Shown here: positions 34,840 through 48,100 of the stretch, piece after piece
Numbering within the stretch: position 1 is the first letter of the stretch
How the letters are laid out: every line of letters begins with the position of its first letter
Assembly: GCA_903834785.1 (NCBI GenBank)
Contig: CAILKP010000103.1
Coordinates: 64,001-113,527 of the forward strand
Direction of reading: 5' to 3'
Length of the DNA stretch: 49,527 bases
From: an uncultured bacterium
Lineage (GTDB): Bacteria > Planctomycetota > Phycisphaerae > Phycisphaerales > UBA1924
The notes under the pieces: model-generated
What the model saw: the letters and a program-made list of their open reading frames with translations, nothing else
Database searches by the model: none
What the model was told of the DNA's origin: nothing
Made by a program: the position numbers and the translations under genes

Positions 34840-34856
34840 GGGGCGGAAAACGCCCC
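34840..34856 (-). promoter_or_regulatory. stem-loop in the leader of the tryptophanase-like gene
   Basis: On the minus strand GGGGCG-TTTTC-CGCCCC (6-bp perfect stem), 39 bases before ATG 34801 and downstream of an AT-rich patch near 34895-34915 that may hold the promoter. Could act on mRNA stability or translation; no specific regulator is recognisable. Confidence 0.35.
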
Positions 34857-35156
34857 CGCAAACACCTGACCACATGATATCCAGACCATCTCATCTTTAA
34901 TTAATTTGAATTGCCCGCCCGCCCGCTCGGGTGACAGTCCGGTCGATGGAAATCGCGCCCTCTCCCCTTGAACAGAACCGTGTTGGCACTGCCGCAAACC
35001 AAACACACTCCGAACATATGCTTCCATGACTTGGATGAAGACCATGCCCCCAGCCGGTCACCAGCCTCACCGCCAGCAGAACAAACAGTTTGGAACCACG
35101 CCGACCTCCAGGAGCCCGATGCCGAACCGGCACAGCCGCGGGGTCATCAGTGCCGG

Positions 35157-35829
35157 CTAACACGATTCAGGGGCCGATGGCGGCGGCGGGACGCCGTGCG
35201 CCGGGCGAGTGGCCGACGAGATACTCGATTCAGGGTGCGTGCCGAACCGCAGAGCAGCCGGTCGTTCGCGATGCGCATCAACCGGCACAAAGCACTTGGC
35301 CGCCATGATGGAAGCGACCTGATCGAGACTGATCGGTCGGTAGCCATTGGCATCGACGCCGGCATCCCCCGATCGGCTGTTCGGATCACTCGGGGGTGTG
35401 CCGTGGCTGTGGCCGAAGAGGTGCCAGGACCCGCGGTGGACCTGATCCCACACGCGAAAGGCGTATTGGGAGAGCACGATGAGCTGTTCCTGCCCGCTGA
35501 GACACACCTTGATCCGCAGCAACGAGTGGACCGAGCGGAACAGGGAGGCGAACTGCGGCTCGGGTGTTCCGTCGGGTGAATGCGGATCGTGGTTACCAAG
35601 GACCAGCACAAAGTTCCTGCAGCGAATCTGGCCGCGATAGAGGGCGGGATCCCCGCCACGGAAAGAAAAACTCACCGAGGTGATAGAGCGTGTCATCGGG
35701 CGCGACGCGGTCGTTGATGCCGTCGAGCAGCCTTGCGTTCATCTCATCAACATCGACAAAGGGCCGCGTGCAGTGCCGGATGTTATTGGCATGCCCGAAA
35801 TGCGTGTCTGAAGTAAACCAGATTGCCAA
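35157..35829 (-). pseudogene. calcineurin-like metallophosphoesterase interrupted by a frameshift
   Basis: The N-terminal half, from a probable TTG start at 35829 (GGAG 7 bases before), reads AIWFTSDTHFGHANNIRHC, then FVDVDEMNARLLDGIND and DDTLYHLGEFFF, with the metal ligands DxH. The reading then continues in another frame as FRGGDPALYRGQIRCRNFVLVLGNHDPH and SWHLFGHSHG to the stop at 35157, supplying the GNHD and GHSH ligands. Removing one T from the TTTTTCTTTCC run (35659-35670) restores LGEFFFRGGDPALY. So about 220 residues of an otherwise intact enzyme are split by one base. It may be a young pseudogene, a sequencing error at the homopolymer, or a site of +1 frameshifting; I cannot tell which. 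Confidence 0.8.
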
Positions 35830-36138
35830 AGTGCGGCTCCGGCGGTCAGCAGATACAGATCTTCGGTGGAGCATAGGGCATGACACCCAGACCGCGCTGT
35901 CTCTGCGCGAGATGAGCGGGTTACTCCGCGATGAACTTGCCCTGTGCATGCGCAACAACTGCTGCGCCGCACCGCACCTCGGCCGCAGCAGGGAAGAACC
36001 CCGATGATGCGAGGGGGACACCTCAAGCACCGCGCAACCTCAACCGATCACAACAGCATGCGCTTCGCGCGGATGTTCCGCAGCGGAGGCATTTTGTGGG
36101 AACGGAACAACCGTAGACCGGCCTTCCAGGAACTCGCC
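35830..36138. other. region before the giant gene, no gene seen
   Basis: 309 bases. It holds the GGAG box of the phosphoesterase start (35837-35840, minus strand) and AGGA about 7 bases before the giant gene ATG at 36139. No convincing gene, tRNA or clear promoter was recognised. Confidence 0.35.
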
Positions 36139-39100
36139 ATGACGATGTCACACCGCCGTACCCCAGTTGCTACTTCCTCCGCCAGCACTCCTGATGCAGC
36201 GGTCAAGCCGCAGCAGATGGGCCTGGAATCACTGGAAGCCCGCACGATGATGAGCGGCGATCCGGTGCGTGCGAACGTTGTGTTTGTCTCCGACAACGTT
36301 CAGGCCTCTGACACGCTGGTGCACAACGCACCAGGTGTGGAAGTTGTCTATCTCAACAGTCGTACGAGCCAGTTCGAGCAGATCTCGGCGGCCCTGGCGG
36401 GACGCAGCAACCTGGGCTCGATCCAGTTCCTGACGCACGGCAGCAGCGGGCGCGTTGATCTAGGTGCCTTTGGCGGGCAGGAACTCTCGGCCCGCACGCT
36501 GGAGCAGAACGCGGGTACGGTGCGTTCGTGGGGTCGGTCGCTTGCTGAAGACGGCGACATCATCCTGTGGGGCTGTAACGTTGCCGCTGGCAAGGCCGGA
36601 CAAACCTTTGTGGAACGGCTGGCCGCGCTGACTGACGCCGATGTCGCGGCATCGTCGACCATCACCGGTGCCTCGTCGCAAGGTGGCGACTGGAACCTGG
36701 AGGTCAAGGTCGGCAAGATCAGCCAGCCGACCGTGTTTGATCCGGATGGCTACGGCTTTACCCTGGCATCCCCCACTATCAGCGGCACCAGTGCGGGGCA
36801 GACGGTCAACGAGGACGAGACCGTCCGCCCGTTCGATGCAGTGGTGATCGGCTCTGACGCACCAAGTGCGACGCTGACCGTCACCGTGACCCTCGACAAC
36901 GCCGCCAAGGGCGTCTTCACCTCAGCCTCGCTCGCCGCTTCGGGCTTCGCCAGCGCCGGCGGGGGCAGCTACACCTTCACAGGGACTGCCGCGGCCGCAA
37001 CAGCGGCGTTGTCCCGGCTGACGTTCGATCCAACGGATAACCGGGTGAACACCGCCTCGACCGAGACCACCACGTTCACGATCTCAGCGGATAACGGGGT
37101 CGATGCGGCCTCGACTGATACCACCACCACCGTGGTCTCCACTGCGGTCAACGAAGCCCCCGCGATCACAGGCACAACGTCTGGCCAGGCCGTGAACGAC
37201 GACGATACGCTGACGCCGTTCTCCGGCGTCACCATCGGCGACCCCGATATCGCCGCGCAGACGCTGAGCATCTCGGTATCGCTCGATGTCGCCGCCAAGG
37301 GCGCGTTCACGTCGGCTTCACTGACCGCCAGCGGCTTTACCGATGCAGGCGGTGGCCGGTACACCTTCAGCGGCACCGCCGCAGCGGCTACCGCGGCCAT
37401 CCGCCAGCTGGTATTCCAGCCAACGACAAACCGTGTCGCGGTCGGAGCTACTGACACCACGACGTTCACGATCCGCGCCAATGACGGTGTCTCGCTGGAC
37501 ACCGCGGATGCGGCGACTTCCGTCATCAGCACGTCGCAGAACACGGCTCCGACCTTCGGCGGCGCCTCCGCGGCTCAGCAGGTAAACGACAATGCCACGA
37601 TAAGCCCGTTCACCGGGCTCACCGTCACCGATCCGGACCCAACCCAGCTGCTGACACTCACGGTGACGCTGGATACGGCAGCAAAGGGCGCCTTCAGTAC
37701 CGCCTCCCTGGCCGCCAGCGGGTTCATCAGCTCCGGCGGAGGTGTCTACACGTTCACCGGCACCGCCGCTCAGGCAACCACTGCCGTTCGTCAGCTTGTC
37801 TTCGTACCGACGGCCAACCGGGTCAACCCGACGCTGACTGAGACGACCACCTTTACCCTGGCGGCAAACGACGGGGTCGCCAGCGCAGTGTCCAACAGCA
37901 CCACAACGGTCGTCAGCACGAGCATCAACGATGCCCCGACCATCGGCGGTGCGGTCGCAGCACAGGCGGTCAACGACATCGCGACCGTCTCCCTTTTCAC
38001 CGGGGTGACCATCAGCGATGCCGACAGCAACCAGTCCCTGACGGTCACGGTCACGCTTGACACGGCTGCCAAGGGCGTGTTCACGTCCGCATCGCTTACC
38101 GCCTCGGGCTTCGTGGCTTCCGGCGGCGGCGTCTACAGCTTCACCGGCACGGCCTCACAGGCCACCACCGCGATCCGCCAGCTCGTGTTCAACCCGAGCG
38201 ACAATCGCGTCGCCTCAGGTGCGACGGAAACAACCACCTTCACGATCGCCGCCAACGACGCCATCGCCGCCGCCGCAACCAACAGCACGACCACCGCGGT
38301 CAGCACGAACGTCAACGATGCGCCCACCATCACGGGTGCAGTAGCCGGACAGAACGTCAACGACGACAGCAGCATCACACCCTTGGCGGGCATGACTATT
38401 GCCGATGCCGACCCGGGCCAGTCACAGACCATCACGGTTACCCTTGACACCGCAGCCAAGGGCGTCTTCTCGGGTGCTTCGCTGACCGCCTCGGGCTTTG
38501 CCGCTGCCGGCGGCGGCGTGTACACGTTCACCGGTACCGCAGCCCAGGCGACCACCGCGATCCGCCTGCTGGCCTTTGTGCCGACTGCCAACCGCGTCAA
38601 TCCCACACTGACGGAAACGACGACGTTCACCGTCACAACCAACGACGGTGTCGCCACAACCGTCTCCAGCGGCACGACCACGGTCGTGAGCACCAGCATC
38701 AACGATGCACCGACGCTCGGCGGGGCCGTGGCAGCCCAGGCGGTCAACGATATCGCCACCCTTCTGCCGTTCTCCGGACTGACCATCGGCGATGCTGATG
38801 CCAGCCAGACGATGACCGTCACCGTGACGCTCGACACAGCCGCCAAGGGCGTATTCACCTCGGCCTCGCTGACGACCTCCGGCTTTACCTCCGCGGGCAG
38901 CGGTGTCTACACCTTTACCGGCACGGCGGCCCAGGCGACAACCGCGATCCGCCAGCTTGTATTCAACCCGACCGACAACCGCGTCGCATCGGGAACGACT
39001 GAAACTACGACGTTCACGGTCTCAGCCAATGACAGCATTGCTGCAGCGGTCACGGACAACACGACCACAGCGGTCAGCACCAATGTCAACGATGCGCCGA

Positions 39101-42100
39101 GCATCACCGGCGCGGTGGCCGGACAGAACGTCAACGACGACGACAGCATCTCCCCGTTCACCAGCCTGACCATCGCCGATGCCGACCCCGGCCAGTCACA
39201 GAGTGTCTCGGTCACGCTTGATACTGCGGCCAAGGGCGCCTTCTCGGCCGCCTCGCTGACCGCCTCTGGCTTTGTCTCCGCCGGTGGCGGCGTGTACACG
39301 TTTACCGGTACGGCTACACAGACCACCACGGCCATCCGCCAGCTGGTGTTCCAGCCCACCGCCAACCGCCTGGCCCACAATGCCACGGAAACAACGACGT
39401 TCACTGTGTCGGTCAACGACGCTGTCGCCAGCCCGGTTCTCAGCACCACAACCACCGCGATCAGCGTCGGTGTCAATGACGCGCCGACCATCACCGGCGC
39501 AACCGCCGCACAGGCGGTCAACGACACCTCAACACTCAACCCCTTCAGCGGTGTCACGCTCGGCGATGTTGATCCCGGCACCGTCCTGACGCTCACCGTG
39601 ACGCTCGATGCAGCAGCCAAGGGCGGCTTCACATCGGGCTCCCTGACGAGTTCCGGCTTCGTCAGTGCGGGCGGCGGCGTTTACACCTTCACCGGCTCAC
39701 CGGCAGCCGCGACGACTGCCATTCGCGCTCTGGTCTTTGCGCCGACGGCCAACCGCGTCGCCGTAGGCAGCACCGAGACTACCACGTTCACCGTGTCGGT
39801 TAGCGACGCCATTGCAGCCGCAGTGACCAACAACACGACGACGGCCATCAGCACCAGCATCAACGATGCACCCACCATCGCCGGCGCGAGTGCGGCTCAG
39901 GCCGTTAATGACAACTCCACCATCCAGCCCTTCAGCGGACTGACCCTGGCTGATGTGGATCCCTCCACGACGCTCTCAGTCACCGTGACGCTCGACACGG
40001 CTGCCAAGGGTGCGTTCACCTCCGCATCGCTGACTGCTTCGGGCTTCATCGATGCCGGTAGCGGCGTCTACACGTTCACGGGCTCGCCCTCCGCAGCGAC
40101 CAGCGCGATTCGTGCGCTGGTATTCGCACCGACCGCCAATCGCGTGGCCGTCGGCAGCTCCGAAACGTCAACGTTCACGGTCTCGATCAGCGACAGCGTC
40201 GCCGCAGCTGTTACAAACAACACGACGACTGTCGTCAGCGCCAGCGTCAACGATGCCCCGGTACTCTCCGGCGCAGTTGCTTCACAGGCGGTCAACGATA
40301 ACGCGACGATCACACCCTTTACCGCCTTTGCCATCAGCGACAACGATTCCACCCAGACCCAGACGGTCACCGTAACCCTCGATAGCTCGGCCAAGGGCGT
40401 GTTCTCCGGTGCTTCCCTGACCGCCTCAGGGTTCGTCTCGACCGGCGGCGGCGTGTACACCTTTACAGGGACCGCCGCACAAGCAACCACAGCCATCCGG
40501 CAGCTGGTCTTTGTGCCCACGATCAACCGCGTGGCGCAGGGCCTCACGGACACAACAACGTTCACGGTCAGCGCAAACGACGGTGTGGCGGCAGCCCAGA
40601 CCAATGCAACCACTACGGTGGTAACCAGCGGCGTCAACGATGCGCCATCCATCACCGGCACAGTCGCCGGCCAGGCCGTGAACGATACCGCCACCCTGAG
40701 CCCGTTCTCAGGCGTGACCATCACCGATGTTGATCCCGGCCAGACCCAGACGGTCACCATCACGCTCGAAACGGCGGCCAAGGGTGTATTCACCCCGGCA
40801 TCGCTCACAGCCTCCGGCTTTGTCGATTCAGGCAGCGGGGTGTATACCTTCACCGGCACTGCTGCCCAGGCCACCACAGCCATCCGCTCGCTGGTCTACA
40901 ACCCGGCGGACAACCGCGTTGCCGTTGCAGCCATCGAGACGACAACGTTCACCATCAGCGTTGACGATGCCATCGCGACGGCCGTGACCGACGCCACCAC
41001 GACCGTCGACAGCACCAGTGTCAACGACGCACCGACGATCACCGGCGTTGCGGCTGCACAGCCGATCAACGATACCGCGACGCTCAACCCGTTCAGCGGC
41101 GTCACGATCGGCGATGTCGACCCGGCCACCACGCTGACGATCTCGGTCTCGCTGGATACCGCCACCAAGGGCGTGTTTACCTCTGCCTCGCTTACAGCTT
41201 CCGGCTTTGTGGACGCCGGCGGCGGCGTGTACACCTTCAACGGAACCCCGGCGGCTGCAACCACCGCCATCAGGGCCCTGGTCTTCAACCCGACCGACAA
41301 TCGCGTCGCCTCGGCCAGCACAGAGACCAGCACGTTCACCATCTCGGTCAACGACACCGTTGCGGCCGCCGTCACCAGCAACACGACCACCGTCGTCAGC
41401 ACAAGTGTCAACGATGCCCCGACGATCACCGGCGCCTCCGCCGGCCAGGCGATCAACGATTCGGCCACGGTCTCACTCTTTAGCGGTGTGAGCATCGGTG
41501 ATGTGGATCCCAGTGCGACGGTGACCGTGACCGTTACGCTCGACACCGCAGCAAAGGGCGTGTTCACCGCTGGCTCGCTGACAAGCAGCGGGTTTACCAG
41601 CTCCGGAAGCGGCGTCTACACATTCACCGGGACGCCTGCCGCGGCAACCACGGCCATCCGCGCCTTGGTGTTTGACCCAACGAACAACCGCGTCCTGCCG
41701 ACGCTGACTGAAACGACCACCTTCACGGTCTCGGTCACCGACGGCATTGCCGCGGCCGTAACCAACAGCACCACCACGGTCATCAGCACCAGTGTCAACG
41801 ACACTCCGACGATCACCGGCGTTGTCGCCAGCCAGGCGGTCAACGACACCGCAACGCGCACGATGTTCTCGACCGTCAGCATCGGTGATGCCGACTCGGC
41901 ACAGACCCTCTCCGTCACGGTCACCATCGATGACGCGGCCAAGGGCGTGTACACACCTGGCTCACTGACCACGTCGGGCTTTGTCTCCTCCGGCGGCGGC
42001 GCATACACCTTCACCGGCACCGCAACCCAGGCCACGACCGCTATCCGCGCTCTGGTGTTCCGCCCGACGGCCAACCGCGTCACCCCCGGCACTGTTGAGA

Positions 42101-45100
42101 CCAGCAGCTTCACCATCGCCGTCAACGACGGCATCGCCGGAACGGTCAGCAACTCCAGCGCCTCGATCGTTGCCGTCAGTGTGAACGATGCATCAACCGT
42201 CACCGGGGCGTCCGCCGCCCAGGCCGTAACCGATGCCACGACGGTCGCACCCTTCACCGCGATCACCATTGCTGACGTTGACAGTCCCGACCAGACGCTG
42301 GTCGTTACCATCGCCCTGGACACGGCGGCGAAGGGGACTTTCACTTCGGCATCGCTGAACGCCTCCGGCTTTGCCGACGACGGCGGTGGCAGCTTCAGCT
42401 TCAGCGGAACCGCGGCCGATGCGACGACCGCGATTCGCCAGCTTGTGTTCCAGCCAACGGCGAATCGGGTGAACCCCACGTTGACTGAAACGACCACGTT
42501 CACTGTAAGCATCGATGACGGCTGGGTTACCACTACCAACACCAGCACAACCGTTGTCTCGACTGCAGTCAACGATGCGCCCTCGATCACGGGCGCGAGC
42601 GCCGGCCAGACCGTCAACGACAACGCGACCAGCCAGCCGTTCTCGAGCGTGTCGATCGCGGATGCCGATACCAATCAGACCCTGACCGTCACCGTGACAC
42701 TTGACACCGCGGCCAAGGGCGTGTTCACCGCCGCCTCGCTCACCAGTTCGGGATTTGTGGATTCTGGTTCCGGCGTGTACACCTTCACCGGCACCGCCAC
42801 TGAGGCGACCACCGCGATCCGGGCACTGACCTTCGATCCCTCAGACAATCGCGTCGCCGTGGGCAGCACCGAAACGACCACCTTCACCGTTTCGGTCAAT
42901 GACTCGCTCGCCTCGGCGGTGACCAACTCGACGACGACGGTGATCAGCACCAGCATCAACAACGCGCCCACCTTCGCTGGAGCGTCGGCCGGTCAGGCTG
43001 TCAACGACGGTGCGACGGTGACGCCGTTCACCGCGGTGACCATCGGCGATGTCGACCCCTCCACCACCCTGACCGTGACCGTCACGCTTGACACCGCCGC
43101 CAAAGGCGTGTTTACCTCTTCCTCGCTGACAAGCTCGGGTTTCGTCTCCGCCGGCGGTGGCGTGTACACCTTCTCGGGTACTGCCGCCGCGGCAACCACC
43201 GCCATTCGCGCGCTGGTGTTCGATCCGACAGACAACCGCGTAGCCGTCGGCTCCACCGAGACCACCACCTTTACCGTTTCAGTCAGCGACGGCGTTGCTT
43301 CGGCAGTGACCGACAGCACGACCACCGCGATCAGTACGAGCACCAACGACGCCCCGACGGTGACAGGGGCTGTTGCCGGGCAGACAGTCAACGACAACGC
43401 CACGCTGACACCCTTCAGCGGCGTCACCCTCGGCGATGCCGACGTTTCGACCACGCTGTCGGTATCCGTCACGCTGGACACGGCCACCAAGGGCGCATTC
43501 ACCCCCGCCTCACTGACCAGCTCCGGCTTTGTTGACGCCGGTTCGGGCGTGTACACCTTCACCGGCACCCCGGCGGCTGCCACCACCGCGATCCGTGCCC
43601 TGGTCTTCGACCCGACGGACAACCGCGTTGCAACTGGCTCGGCTGAGACTACCACATTCACCATCTCGATCAGCGATGGGGTCGCGTCTGCGGTGACCAG
43701 CACAACCACCTCGGTGATCAGTACGAACGTCAACGACGCACCGGCGATCACCGGCGCGAGCGCCGGCCAGACCGTCAATGACAACGCCACGCTCACCCCG
43801 TTCAGCGCCGTCACCCTCGCGGATGTTGATCCATCTTCGACGCTGAGCGTCTCGGTCACACTTGACACCGCGGCCAAGGGTGCATTCACCGCCGCTTCAT
43901 TGACCAGTTCTGGCTTTGTTGACGCTGGTTCAGGCGTCTATACCTTTACCGGCACAGCGGCGGCTGCCACGACTGCCATCCGCGGTCTGGTGTTTGATCC
44001 GACCAACAACCGCGTTGCCGTCGGCAGCACCGAGACGACAACCTTTACCATCTCGGTGAGCGACGGCCTTGCTTCCGCCGTGACCAGCAACACCACTACG
44101 GTGATCAGCACCAGTATCAACGATGCGCCGGCGATCACCGGGACGAGCGCGGGTCAGACGGTCAACGACACTGCGACGCTCAGCCCGTTCAGCGGCGTAA
44201 CGCTCGGTGATGCAGACCCGTCGGCTACACTGGCCGTTACGGTAACGCTCGACGCGGCGGCCAAGGGTGCGTTCACCTCTGCCTCGCTGACAAGCTCTGG
44301 CTTTGTTGATGCAGGCTCCGGCGTGTACACCTTTACCGGAACACCCGCTGCGGCCACCACGGCCATCCGTGCTCTGGTCTTTGATCCGACCGACAACCGC
44401 GTCAGCGCAGGCAACACCGAAGCCACCACATTCACTGTCTCGGTCAGCGATGGCGTTGCCAGCGCCGTGACGAACAGCAGCACCACGGTCATCAGCACCA
44501 ACATCAACGATGCACCTACAATCACGGGGTCGGCGTCGGGGCAGGCGGTCAACGACAACACCACGGTCATCCCCTTCAGCGGTGTGACACTGGGTGATCT
44601 CGACCCTTCCACCACGCTCACTGTGACCGTGACGCTTGACATCGCCGCCAAGGGCGCGTTTACCACGTCCTCGCTGACGAACTCCGGCTTCGTTGACGCT
44701 GGTTCCGGCGTCTACACCTTCGCGGGCACCCCGTCGGCGGCCACCATCGCACTGCGTGCTCTGGTGTTTGATCCGACCGACAACCGCGTTGCCGTCGGAA
44801 GCACCGAAACAACCACCTTCACGATCTCGCTGAACGACGGCGTCGCTTCGGCGGTCACGAACTCGACGACGACCGTCGTCAGCACGAGCATCAACAACGC
44901 GCCATCCATCAGCGGCGCAGCCAACGGGCAATCCGTTTCTGACAATCAGACCATTCAGCCCTTTAGCGGCATGACCCTGGCCGACGTTGACCCCTCTACC
45001 ACACTGACCGTCTCGGTCACGCTGGACACTGCCGCCAAGGGCGTGTTCACGGCGGCCTCGCTGACAAGCAGCGGCTTCGTTGATGCCGGCAGCGGCGTCT

Positions 45101-48100
45101 ACACCTTCACCGGAACGCCATCGGCAGCCACCACGGCCATCCGCGCCCTGGTCTTTGACCCCAGCGACAACCGTGTCACGGTCGGCTCCACCGAGACCTC
45201 CATCTTCATCGTGTCCGTGAGCGACAGCATCGCATCGGCCGTGACCAACAGCACGACCACCGTCCTGAGCACGAGCATCAACGATGCGCCCACCATCACC
45301 GGCGCCACGGCTGGTCAGACCGTCACCGACACAACAACGCTCACGCCGTTCAGCGCCGTGACTCTCGGTGATGCAGACCCTTCCACGACGCTGACGGTCA
45401 CCGTCACGCTCGACAGTTCCGCTAAGGGCGTGTTCACCTCCGCTTCGCTGACCAGCAGTGGCTTCTCTAGCACCGGCGGCGGTTCGTACACCTTCACCGG
45501 CACCGCAGCGGCAGCGACGACTGCAATCCGTGCACTCGTGTTTGATCCCAGCGATAACCGGGTGGCCGCCAACAGCACCGAGACGACTAGCTTTACCGTT
45601 TCGGTGAGCGACAGCATTGCTGCCGCCGTCTCCAACAGCGTCACGACCGTCATCAGCACCAGCGTGAATGACGCGCCATCGATTGCTGGCACCAACGCCG
45701 GTCAGACCGTCAACGATAACTCCAACGTGACTCCGTTCAGCGGCGTCACGCTCGGAGATGCCGATCCCTCGGCAACGCTCACGGTCACCGTTACGCTCGA
45801 TACCGCAGCCAAGGGCGTCTTTACTGCCGCTTCACTGACGAGTTCCGGCTTTGCGGATGCCGGCTCCGGCGTGTACACCTTCACCGGTTCGGCCTCCGCC
45901 GCCACCGCAGCCATCCGCGCACTGGTCTTCGACCCTGCCAACAACCGCGTCGCCGTCGGGAGCACTGAGACGACAACCTTCACCGTCTCGGTCAACGATG
46001 GCATCGCCTCGGCGGTCACCAACAGCACCACGACGGTGGTCAGCACCAGTATCAACGATGCCCCCACCGTCACGGGTGCATCTGGCGGCCAGGCCGTCAA
46101 TGACAACACCACGGTCACTCCGTTTGCGGCCATGACCATCGGGGACGCTGACCTGTCGAGCACGGTCTCCGTCTCAGTGACGATCGATTCGACCGCCAAG
46201 GGCGTGTTTACATCCGCATCGCTGAGCTCATCTGGCTTCGTCGATGCCGGGTCGGGTGTCTACACCTTCACCGGCACCCCGGCCCAGGCCACCACGGCCG
46301 TCCGCGCACTGGTGTTTGACCCGACGGACAACCGGGTCAATCCCAACCTGACTGAAACATCAACGTTTACTGTCTCGGTGAGCGATGGCATCGCCTCAGC
46401 AGTGACCAACAGCACCACGACGGTGGTCAGCACCAGCATCAACGATGCCCCGTCGATCACCGGCGCGGCCGCCGGGCAGGCCGTTAACGACAACGCAACC
46501 GTCCTGCCGTTCAGCGCAGTGACCGTCGGCGATGCGGATTCGAATCAGACCCTGACCGTCACCGTGACGCTCGATGCCGCCGCGAAGGGCGCGTTCACCT
46601 CAGCTTCGCTGACCGCGTCGGGCTTTGTCGCCTCCGGAGGCGGTGCCTACACCTTCACCGGAACTGCGACCGCGGCCACCGCGGCAATCCGCGCCCTGGC
46701 CTTTGATCCGACCGACAACCGGGTCTCCGTCGGCAGCACCGAGACGACCACCTTTACGGTTGCCGTCAGCGACGCCATCGCCTTGGCCGTCACAAACACG
46801 ACCACCACTGTGGTCAGCACGAGCATCAACAACGCACCGACGATCAGCGGTGCCGCCGCGGGACAAACCGTCACGGACATCACAACGATCACGCCATTCA
46901 CCGGCGTCACCCTGGGTGATATTGACCCTTCAACCTCACTGACTGTGTCAGTCACACTCGACAACGCCGCCAAGGGCGTCTTCACCTCGGCATCACTGAC
47001 CGCGTCTGCCTTCGTCGATGCTGGCGGTGGCGTCTACACCTTCACCGGCACACCTTCGGCCGCCACTGCGGCGATCCGCGCTCTGGTATTCAACCCGACC
47101 GACAATCGCGTGGCCGTCGGCAGCACAGAGTCCACAACCTTTACGATCTCCATTAACGACGGTGTCGCTTCAGCCGTCACAAGCAGCGCGACGACAGTGC
47201 TGGCTTCCAACACCAACGATGCACCCGCCATCAGCGGGACCACCGCTGGCCAGACCGTCAACGACACCTCCACCATCAACCCGTTCGCCGGCGTGACACT
47301 GAGCGATGCCGACCCGGGTCAGAGCCAGACCGTCACGGTAACGCTTGACAGCGCCGCCAAGGGCGTGTTTACCTCTGCTTCGCTCACCTCGTCGGGCTTC
47401 GTAAGCTCCGGCGGCGGCGTGTACACCTTCACCGGCACCGCCGCGGCAGCGACAACCGCGATCCGCGCTCTGGTCTTCGATCCGGCCGACAACCGCGTCG
47501 CCGCGGGCGGCACCGAGACGACGACCTTCACCATCGCGATCAGCGACGGTATCGCCTCGGCGGTGACCAACAGCGCCACCACGGTGATCAGTGCCGGCCA
47601 GAACAACGCGCCGACCATCACCGGTGCCGCCACCGGGCTGCAGGTTGACGATTCAGCTTCTGCGGCCATCTCTTCGGGCGTCACCACCATCGCCCCATTC
47701 TCAACCATGACGCTGGCGGATGTTGATCCCTCCACCACGCTCACCGTCAGCATCACCCTGGACGATGCGACCAAGGGCGTGTTCACGCCGGCCTCGCTGA
47801 CCGCCTCAGGGTTCGTCTCCGCCGGCGGCGGTGTCTACACCTTCACCGGCTCACCCTCGGCCGCCACAACCGCAATCCGCGCTCTGTCCTACAACCCGAC
47901 GGACAACCGCGTTGCGGTTGGCGACACAGAGACCACAACATTCACGGTGTCGATCTCCGATGGATTTGCTTCACCTGTCACGAACTCCGCTACGACAGTT
48001 GTCAGCACGGGCGTGAATGATGCTCCGGCCCTGTCAGGTGCGGCCGCCAACCAGGCCGTCAGCGAAACATCCACCGTCGAGCCGTTTACCGGAATCACCA

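Noticed and set aside
34802..34894. TnaC-like leader peptide before the tryptophanase-like gene
   Set aside because: The only short Trp-containing frame there is continuous and in frame with the lyase, so it is not a separate leader, and the critical TnaC pattern is absent.
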